The notes beneath the pieces are model-generated. The model did no database searches. It saw nothing but the letters and a program-made list of their open reading frames with translations, and had not been told where the DNA came from. 64,000 bases of DNA from contig JAMWFC010000117.1 in the NCBI GenBank assembly GCA_027475525.1, forward strand, positions 1,722,183-1,786,182, given 5' to 3'. Shown here piece after piece: positions 55,683 to 64,000 of this stretch (the first letter of the stretch is position 1; every line of letters starts with the position of its first letter). This stretch comes from Macrolepiota albuminosa. Taxonomy: Eukaryota > Basidiomycota > Agaricomycetes > Agaricales > Agaricaceae. A program made the position numbers and the translations under genes.

Positions 55683-58083
55683 TCACGACGGTGGCAAGAG
55701 GCAAACAAGTCCAGCTTGAAGTACCAATGGAACGTATATCAAGCACACAAATGGAGCAAACCAAACAGACAACACCTCCCAGTCCCAGATGGCCTGGAAG
55801 ATTTCTTCCTGTCCAAATAACAGCCATCCCAAACCTAAAAGCGCATATCCAACATATTTGACTAGACGAACGATCGTGGTACCAGAAGATGATACAGAGA
55901 GAGGGATTCCGAGCATTGTTGCCATGAGGGCGGCCAACGGGAAATTAAGAGCACTGAAAATTGATATGACGGATGATGCAAGACACAAATTCATGCCTTT
56001 GAGCACAGCAGATAGAGAACCGGCATTTTGAGTTGGATGAAAAACGAGTGCCGGTAAGGGGATTAGGGCAAACAACGTGAAGACTGCTGGAGAACCAATC
56101 TAAACAAGCTCAGTAGTCTGTCACCATAGTTGGTATCTAATCTTACCTCCCGATGATCCATAAACTGGGAGCTTGTCACCACACTCAGAAGCAAAGCGCC
56201 GAGTATATGTGTAAAGCCTATGATACCCAAAGCGACCAATATCGGTCTTCGTCGCCTCAACCAGACGTATGTCGTACCAGAATTCTTGTCAGGGACCGTA
56301 CATGCAGCGTCTGTCAAAGCTCTAAATCCACCAAGTATCATGGCAAGACTAATAAGGACAGCACTAGGCAAATAACTTGCAATCTTAACAAACCGATCTG
56401 GCCCCGTCAAGACATAAAAAAAGAACGAGGCATGCAGACGCTCCAGGAGGTTATTAGTTGTTCGTAAGGTGGATTCGATGACACTTTCAAAGGTCGTCAG
56501 AGTTGACGGATACAAGTAGCAGATTACTTACCGGCCAATTGCATGAAAGCCATGAGGACCAGTTGCAGGCACTGCAAACATTGTGATAGCGTCGATTCGA
56601 AATCTAGTCAAGATAGATGCAAAGGGTCTCTTTGACCTGAGAAGCAACACTCACTGGTGGAAAAGGCCATGAACACCACTCGGACGCCCTCGAGCCTGGT
56701 ATCCAAACTGACGAATAACATTTTTTGCCTGACGTAGATAGGCCGGAACTTCAAGGTGTTCTCGTATAAATTTGGGAACGAAAGCAGGTGGATTATCTGA
56801 TCGGGGTTGGCCAGAGTGATCGTAGACAATGACTGGTACACCTTCTTTGTGAGATACACGTTGGACAGAATTCACAAGATCTTGGTTGGGAAGACGTCCG
56901 TTTAATCCCTCTGACGCTGGATTCACTAATGTATTACCCGTGCTAGTTTCAAGACGAACCAAAGAATATTCCAAGGTGGGAAAACGAATGCCCCGGATAA
57001 TCTATATTAAGAGCGGTCCAGATCACGCCGGAGGCCAGAGCCAATGGGTCTGCATTCAAATCTGAAAACTTGCATGTAAGGAGGGTTGAATGGATGGTGG
57101 TTTTGATGGCCTACTGGACTGAGAAGATCCATGGTACGCAGCAAGCCATGCATGCATGCCTTCCAAATACCCATCGCTGACGACAAACATGATGTCCTTG
57201 GCCCAGAGAGAATAACCTGATCACAGATTCATTCCAGCAAAAGAAAGATTATTGAATTGGGCGCATTACGTTTGAGAAACCCAGCAAGAGCAAGTACCGT
57301 AGCAACACCACGAAGGTTGAGGCTGTCATCTGTTTCACCGGTTCGACTGAACCAAGAGGCACTGATCACCATGGCTTCATTGCCTGATGCCCGTGCAGAT
57401 TCCATAATACCGTATGCATTCGTACCCTTTATCAGCTGTGGATATCAGCGAATGGTCAAATGAAGGCATCACGAAACACATGCATCTCTTACGCCCGTAG
57501 TAGTGTCAAATGCATAATTTTGAGATGCAGAAGAGATCCCAAGCTTGCGCAATTCGGAAATAACGAATTGAGCACGTCTAGAGAACAAGTTGATGATTCA
57601 ATTGTAAAAATCCAGCAGATTTCTTACTTTTGGCTCGTTGCGTTCTTGTCCCTCAATTTTTCTAGTCCGTCTAAGTAAAGGTCTGCACTATGCACGTCAT
57701 TCCAATTCCAATATGTATTGACCTGTCGCAAATTACATGCCATGCGATGTCAGGCTTAGGAGATGCGTACCTGGTTAGGCTGGAGCGCGTTCTCGTCTAT
57801 GTAGGTCCTGCGCCCCAATTTTGGTAACGGTATCATGAACATCCAGATGTAGCCCACAAAGAATAATGTTAATCTTTCAATGACGTGAGCTTGGGGTGCT
57901 GAGAATATACAAGGACAAAAGGCACCTTAACCGCGTCAAGCGGCGAGCAAAAAATAAAAGCATTGCTTTTCTTCTTTGTATGCGAGCGACACTAGCATCT
58001 GCTTGACGTGTTGAAAAACGATGTTTGATGCTGAGAACAACGCGTTTCCATTGAGCGACAGGTAACCCATGTTCGGCTGGCAT
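55683..58083 (-). CDS. gaa1: GPI transamidase complex subunit GAA1
   Basis: GAA1 is an ER membrane subunit of the GPI transamidase, which attaches GPI anchors to proteins. I infer eleven exons, approximately: 58083-57926, 57873-57771, 57722-57628, 57577-57493, 57426-57271, 57216-57115, 57061-56960, 56910-56655, 56603-56532, 56483-56147 and 56099-55683, giving about 627 aa. Introns are 47-66 nt. The start is MPAEHGLPVAQWKR. Then come an N-terminal membrane segment (LTLFFVGYIWMFMIPLP), RRTYIDENALQPNQ, MVISASWFSRTGE, DIMFVVSDGYLEGMHAWLAAYHG, SGVIWTALNIDYPGHSF, FFEGLNGRLPNQDLVNS, FRIDAITM and several C-terminal hydrophobic helices. These are family signatures, and the length fits GAA1. Exon 5 boundaries may be off by one base. 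The gene looks intact. Confidence 0.92.
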
Positions 58084-58208
58084 GCTGGAACGATATCAAT
58101 AGCGAACGAGCACATCAAACGAACATGACATACGTAGTGTCACACTTCGGAATCTTTTTTCTATTCACCTTCTAAGGCCAGTTTTTGTGCTTATACCGTC
58201 CATCCGGT
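58084..58208. promoter_or_regulatory. Short divergent promoter region, GAA1 / USP48-like
   Basis: Only about 125 bp separate the two inferred ATG codons on opposite strands, so 5' UTRs and core promoters must overlap or lie inside the genes. No TATA box is evident. Confidence 0.55.
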
Positions 58209-61200
58209 ATGACCTCGAAACGAAAACGACGGGTATCCCCTTTTTCCAAAGGCCTTGCTCCAGGAGAAAGGCTCAAACGAAACGCTCTCCTTGGCAATGT
58301 CTCCTCACGCTGGAGTTGGGTCGGTACTGAAGTTGACAGAGTCTCGAACATCACCCCTGAACATGTTTTAATATCCTGTGGGCTCTCACAGCGAAATAAT
58401 AATCCGTTCTGCCAGGATAAATTCTCTCTGGAAGGTACGGCAACCCAACTCGCCAAAAAAACCATTGCGGGGTCTGGCGACAGAGAGCCAGATGACGATA
58501 TCATCATAATATCAGAAGATGAAAGACATCCATGTAGCCCAAAAAACTGCAAATGCAATCCTAACTGCCTCAATTACCTCGGCCAGGAGAATTGGGAAGA
58601 TGAAGGTGGGCAAGCCTCATGTTTCACGTTGAATATGCACTAATTTGTACTGTTATCCAGATAATGCTCTCAGATCATTTATGAAAGCTATTGCTTTTGA
58701 AAATGATCCCGCCCTCAACACGAGAGAGCTGGATTTTCCCGTAGGCTTGAAGGTATATCTCTCTCCAATCATAATGTAACCTCAACTCAGAGAAACTAGA
58801 ACTTGGGTGCCACATGTTACGCCAACGCTCCTCTTCAAGCAAGTTATGTCATCGCATTAAAGAAAATGTTCTGAACGGATTCAATTCTACAGGTGTGGTT
58901 TCGTGATTTAGCCTTCAGGTCTGGTGTTTACAGTTGCACACCATCCGATACAAGACCAAGGCATAAAGCATGTTTTCATGTTTTTTATCTTGAAAATGTT
59001 CCATGCCTCACATGTCACATCCTAGGAGTCGCCGATATTTCAGCTGCAAGTTACTTTCGCTGCTTTGCAAGAAAGCAGCCAAACCTGCTTTAACCCTGTC
59101 AAACTTGTTGAAAGTTTAAAGCTTCGCACTACTGAACAACAAGATGCACAAGAGTACACGATTCTCGGCTTTTCTTTCAAGATAACAATATTAATGATTG
59201 ACGAATGGAAAAACGCAGATTTTCGAAACTCTTTATGTCTCATCTCGACGCCGAATTCAAGACGCAAGCTAATCATAGGGTTAAATCACTTGTAACAGAT
59301 CAGGTACTTGATCAAATCATAAATTGGTGCTCTGTTTATCTTGTACAGTTCCAAGGCGAACAAATCTACGGGACACTTTGCAAGAATTGTCAATACTGTT
59401 CCGAAAGGGTTTCCAATTTCTTGGAAATTGAAATCAGCCTCAAGGTTGCACACCTTTGTCTGCGCCGCCTCACTATTGTTTACATGTTCTTCAGAACCAT
59501 GCAAAGCTAGAAGATAGGATCAAAGCTATGCTCGAGCCTGAAACTTTGTCTGGGGATAATCAGTGCGTTGAATTCAATACATCGACTTTCTACTTCTGAG
59601 CCAGAAGTTAAAAAGATATCTATGTCCCCAGTGTCAATGCCTTCAGGATGCTACGCGTTATACTGAGTTGAAAAGGTTGCCTCCAGTTTTGCATTTCTCG
59701 TTGCTGCGTTTCGTATATGACCTCTCCACTATGGAACGCAAAAAGTTGAAACATTCTGTCTCGTTCCCCACAACGCTGGATATGACACCTTTCATGGAAC
59801 ACAGAGGGAATGACACGTCTGGTCATAGCGCATCCAATCACAACATATATAAACTACGTGGTGTTTTACTGCACAAGGGTTCAAGTGCTCACCATGGGCA
59901 CTACGAGGCTTTAGTCTTTGACAAGTTGTTCGTCTGTTTACTAATTCCTTTGGGTGTTAAACCTATTAACTACACAGAAACAAGTCTTGGTTCCAATTTA
60001 ATGATGAGACTGTCACACAAGTTAGAACGCTGGTTCAACGCTCATCTCATAAAACGATTGTTGTGGATGGCGATTTTGACGAGAAGTAAATACAATTGGC
60101 TCGTCTTATACCAGCTGCTCATCTATGCTGGACAGACTACAACGTCAGAGAACATATGCTAGACAGCGGCGTCAGATCGAGAGTGAGGACAAGAGGTAAG
60201 GATGGTACTTCACATGAGTGATACTCCTTTGAATTACGTTTCAAGCTCGAATGCAGTGAACGAGGAAAGGTCCTTGGAGTGTGTGACTTGTTTTAGTCGA
60301 GATCTGCCACACTGACTGTCCTGAAACTGTAGATACATCACATCCAAGGATGCCTACATGCTCATATATGCACGGGAGGTCGAAACAAGTATGGAAATAC
60401 CCACACCACCCTCAGATGCCATGGAGGTCATCAACGGCCTCAACGCAGCCCACAATGATTCCTGCAAAATATACAACAAGAGGTGCGCGTCCATTCATAC
60501 AACAATGGTATATTTTTTTTACCAACGCACGGTAGGAATGAAGTTATGGAGGCTCGATTCAAAGAAAGGCGAAGGAGAGTAATGGGTATATATCGAAATT
60601 GGAGACCTAAGCCTACCGACACAGTGAGTCTTGTTCGACGTGTCGAATGCAACATCAATTTTTCCAGGATTTTATTCTTGTGAGCTGTCAGGCGCTATCC
60701 GCCTGGCTTTCGCTGTGTCAAGGCAACTTTGCCTCATTCATCGCTTCGGACGATTCGCAAGAGAAGAAACAGTGCAAAGTTGTCACGTTGGGCGATATCA
60801 TGTGTGTTCACGGGGCAGTTGATCCTGGAAAAGCTGGAAGTATCAAGCGGCTAAGCCGTGTATGTATGTTCTTCCATGTACTCTTTTGCGGTATTGACCC
60901 ATAGATATGCAGGTAGCTTATCTCGATATTGTAAAGGATACCGGCTGGTATTTTGAGCCGCAATTTACAGTGTCTGATATCTGTGTCAAATGTGTTCAAC
61001 GGTCTTTCACAGGTGGTCATCCTTCCTCTGGAAAAACTACATCTCATGGTATCGCAGAACGCCTGTACGAAATAGAACACCCGGGATTGGTTGCACGTTT
61101 TGACCGAATCTTGGAAGGTACTTCTGATTACACAGGATTTTGGATATCAAAGTCTTGGGTGAAAGGTACATAATACGCATTTGCGGTGCAGATTCGTGCC

Positions 61201-62724
61201 TTCTCATGCATCCACCATAGATTGGAGGTTAGATAAACCCAAGATGCACGTCGTAGATCAGGAAGATCCAGCTCCTGACTCCGATGATTTCGCTGCTGAT
61301 GTCCTTTGTGAACACGGTAGCTTGTCACTCAGTACCACTTCCCGCCGCAGGATATCGGCTGAAGTGAGACCTTATGCTTTCTTTTACGTAATAATCAAAT
61401 TTATGTTGAATTTAAAGGCTGCAGGGCTATTGAAGAACCTATATCCCTCATGGAATCCTTTGTCGACAAATACTGAATTATGTCCCGTGTGTTATACTAA
61501 TGTCCATATTTCTATGGTAGACAAGCGTGAGTTGCGAAAACAGGCCGAAGATGAGAAGGTTTAGATTGTGCCATTACTCGCCATTGAATTAATTTACTCA
61601 CTGCTGTACAGGCCAAACTCAGGAACTTTTATGAACAATTACTGTCGGAAGAAGACTTTGTAGCTGAGAATGTGTCGTGTGCTGTTGTACCCATTGAATT
61701 CGCTGAGGACTGGCGGAAATGGCTTGAGCGTCCCACTGACTGTCTTCGGCCAGCACGAATTGATAACACTTGCTTCATATGTGAACACGGGATGCTCGTA
61801 TTTGATCCCAATGTACCCAGCGAGTTTGAGTCCGCTCTTCTCGTTCACAGGAGTGACTGGGACATGTTGGAGTCTCTGTGAGTTAGGCTAGCTCGTGTCT
61901 ACTACATATCGGTCAACCCTCATTACGCTTAAGATACTCGGCAGGACCACTGATCACCTTAACAAGAGCAACCAAACAGAGTGGTCGTTCGGACATGTAC
62001 ACCTACAGCCACAATCCCCTTGTGTGTATAGATTGCCGAATGCGCAGGTGAAGCCTTCGCTATCAGAAATTTTTTGAATCTGATGTAAAATCATCCAGAA
62101 AGAAGGAATGGGCGTCAGCGTATATCACCATTCGTTTGGAAAGCATGACCAACAAGGGGCAGGAAAACAAGGGATCCAAAAAAAGCGTAGTTAATTCAAG
62201 TTCAGGTGCCCGACGATCACGACGCCTGCGTCAAATCGAAGATTTCGAGGAGAAGCGTCGGTTTACAATCTCAAAGTCCACAACAGTCAAGGATATCAAA
62301 GTCATGGTGTGTCTAGACTTGTATCCGACACGGAAAACACATAGAGAGGCGACATTTAACTGGATGACAGGTACAAGGAGAGTTTAACATACCTACAATT
62401 TGCCAACAACTTCTCCACCACGGCAAAGAGCTTAACGACAACATGGCTACTGTGGAATCCTTAGAGATTTATGCCGATGATCTCTTGGATTTAAGATGGG
62501 AAAACGAGGTAATAGACCTTAACTCTGACTCGGAGGTGCCAAGGCAACCTCTAGTTGAAGGCAGGGGATTTCACGGTACTCTGCTTGGGAGTTCTAGACC
62601 AGTTGATCAGCCTACCACTCTGTCACGGTTGGATGGCAGCGAAGAAAAGTCTTGCAATGCATGTACTTTTCCGAACAAAATCAGCGCACTGAGCTGTACA
62701 ATCTGTGATACGACATTTCCATGA
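58209..62724 (+). CDS. Ubiquitin-specific protease, USP48-like
   Basis: A deubiquitinase with DUSP and ubiquitin-like domains. The start is MTSKRKRR (58209). Early exons by eye: 58209-58605, 58661-58752, 58800-58838, 58893-58979, 59026-59153, 59219-59303, 59349-59444, 59495-59562, 59616-59924 and 59978 onward. The Cys box NLGATCYANAPLQ (58800-58838) holds the catalytic Cys and VWFRDLAFRSGVY continues it. EQQDAQEFSKLFMSHL, the zinc pair KNCQYC and CPQC, and the His box HKGSSAHHGHYEALVFDK (59870-59924) follow. FNDETV comes next, then DUSP-like parts (CVHGAVDPGK, ICVKC, FWISKSWVKG with DWRLDKPK, CEHGSL, LCPVC, TCFICEHGMLV). The end has a ubiquitin-like fold (VKDIKVM, TICQQLLHHGKELND) and a RanBP2-type finger CNACTFP ... 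CTIC. Exons between 60090 and 60350 are uncertain. No lesion is evident. Confidence 0.88.
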
Positions 62725-64000
62725 TCCTAACAGCGGCAAGGCCCATACATTCTTGCTCTGTTGGCATTACAGCATGTTTGTAAGACAGCCAGTAAAACCA
62801 GACCAAGCAGTTAAATAGGAGTCACATAACATGTACAGCATATAAGAGGCATATTGAATCAATTATATTACATATTCAGACACATGGTTGTATTGCTGTA
62901 AGTCACAGGCTGACTATGTTTCATCAAAAATGAAAGTTCGCAAAGTAATGTTATTCTACATATTCGTAGTACAGTGAAAATTATTTCGAAGCGAGTCCTC
63001 GAGCGCCTGAGCTTGACAGTGAGAACGAGAGGCACTAGAAAGAACATAGACCCTGTGATAAAAGAGTTTATGAATGGTAAACTCCAAGAAAGTAGATTGC
63101 GGCGTCGGTTTGCAGACCGATGATGGATAGAGTCGCGTTTATGGTTCCAACAGAATGACACTCACAATCATTATAGTTTACTTCCGGCCACGTCGGTTGA
63201 TTGGCGGTTAAAACTATGTTTTCACGCGACCAATGAAAGGGCTCAGAGAACTAAATTACATCACGTGTAGTACCTGTCTAATGTGTACTCAAAAACTAAA
63301 CAAGATAGGGGGCTCCTTTGTTCCGAACCACCACCATGGTCGGAGTTCTAATCTGCAAAAACAGATAGACACATCATCCACCTTCTTGAGCGGGTCCCAA
63401 CCTGCGACGAAAGAGCACTGGAAAAGCAGTAACTAACTATAGATGCTCTGAAGGCAGGTCCCAGCCACCTCCTGGAGCTGATCTGAGTTGCTCCTCAGCA
63501 CCTGCCCCTGAGGCAGGGCCAAGTCGTCCCATGCCTGGCATCATGCAGATGACAGTTCAGCCTCATCTCCACCTCTGCCCTTGTCTTGTTCCTTGCTGCC
63601 TACTACTTTCAGAGATGGTCCCAGGAATCATCTCAGTGGTTCCTGAGAACCTATGCATTTTGTTGGCAGGCGTGTTGGAGGAGGTCTCTTAGCAGGCCTT
63701 TATGAGGGCCTGGGGCCTGCCCACCCACTTGTGGTGCATTAGCAATGGACCGGTGAGTAATTTTGTACTTTGGGGTCACTGCTGACATGGGCTGTAGTGT
63801 GTGCATTGCACCTGTCAGATGGTGCTATGCCTCTTTATGCTTCTGAGCCCCTCATCATGAAAGGACTCATCAGTGTGTAAGGCATGCCACCTCAACCACA
63901 AGCAGTGTTCTGTTTTGGTGCTGCGGAGGACATGCTGTGTGTCATGGGAGCAAAAGCAGCTGCTCAAGTGGCTTACCCAGAGGATGGGTGTGGAGGAGAG
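62725..64000. other. Right-edge region without a supportable gene
   Basis: A minus-strand frame at 62868-63161 contains a hydrophobic stretch (GSMFFLVPLVLTV) but no recognised family. From about 63440 composition shifts to GC-rich, and a Pro/Leu-rich plus-strand translation appears with stops. This may be the edge of another repeat that continues beyond the window. Confidence 0.35.

Noticed and set aside
60500..60700. Premature end of the USP gene near 60683
   Set aside because: The stop falls in an intron-like stretch (TGAGTC ... TTTTTCCAG), and DUSP-like and ubiquitin-like coding continues to 62724.
62868..63161. Small membrane protein gene on the minus strand
   Set aside because: It has one hydrophobic stretch, no recognised family and no convincing splice or start context, so it is left as intergenic.

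Overview
The window looks like nuclear DNA of a filamentous basidiomycete, probably an Agaricomycete. The evidence is intron-dense host genes with mostly 46-66 nt introns (MOB1, GAA1 and a USP48-type deubiquitinase), chromodomain Ty3/Gypsy elements, a Helitron with a PIF1-type helicase, and many C-to-T / G-to-A style stop codons in the repeats. The species cannot be fixed from the sequence alone.

Layout: 1-1206 is an open, left-truncated piece of a retrotransposon accessory ORF. 1207-5190 is decayed, AT-rich sequence with a 3'-5' exonuclease-like relic. A complete MOB1 gene lies at 5196-6149 (minus). About 7.2-53.5 kb is a single nested repeat island. GAA1 (55683-58083, minus) and a USP48-like gene (58209-62724, plus) form a divergent pair at the right, and 62.7-64 kb holds nothing I can name.

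The island is mostly one old Ty3/Gypsy chromovirus copy (element C, LTRs at 9529-9692 and 53326-53498), stretched to about 44 kb by later insertions. These are: a roughly 1 kb TGAT...ATCA element F2 (12711-25925, target duplication ACGA), itself hit by chromovirus A (13317-25481, TTAGT), itself hit by E3 (15826-16779); F3 (26177-27247), which sits where C has lost its RT; chromovirus B (28197-39491, TACGT); a Helitron (about 40525-48285); and D2 (48551-50418), which carries E4. Chromoviruses A, B and C have unrelated LTRs but the same plan: gag-protease-RT-RNaseH-integrase-chromodomain, then a separate ORF of roughly 950-1070 codons (called ORF3 here) between pol and the 3' LTR. I do not recognise ORF3, and its presence in three LTR lineages makes it the best candidate here for an undescribed retroelement function.

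Two further points matter to any user. First, thirteen near-perfect tandem duplications, in unrelated sequence types, all have a period of 77 bp. This looks like unmerged contig overlap from a k=77 assembly and it breaks several reading frames. Second, the Helitron leader is an array of very small exon-like units (25-47 nt) separated by GTAAGT...AG intron-like units, and similar duplicated introns occur in its 3' region.
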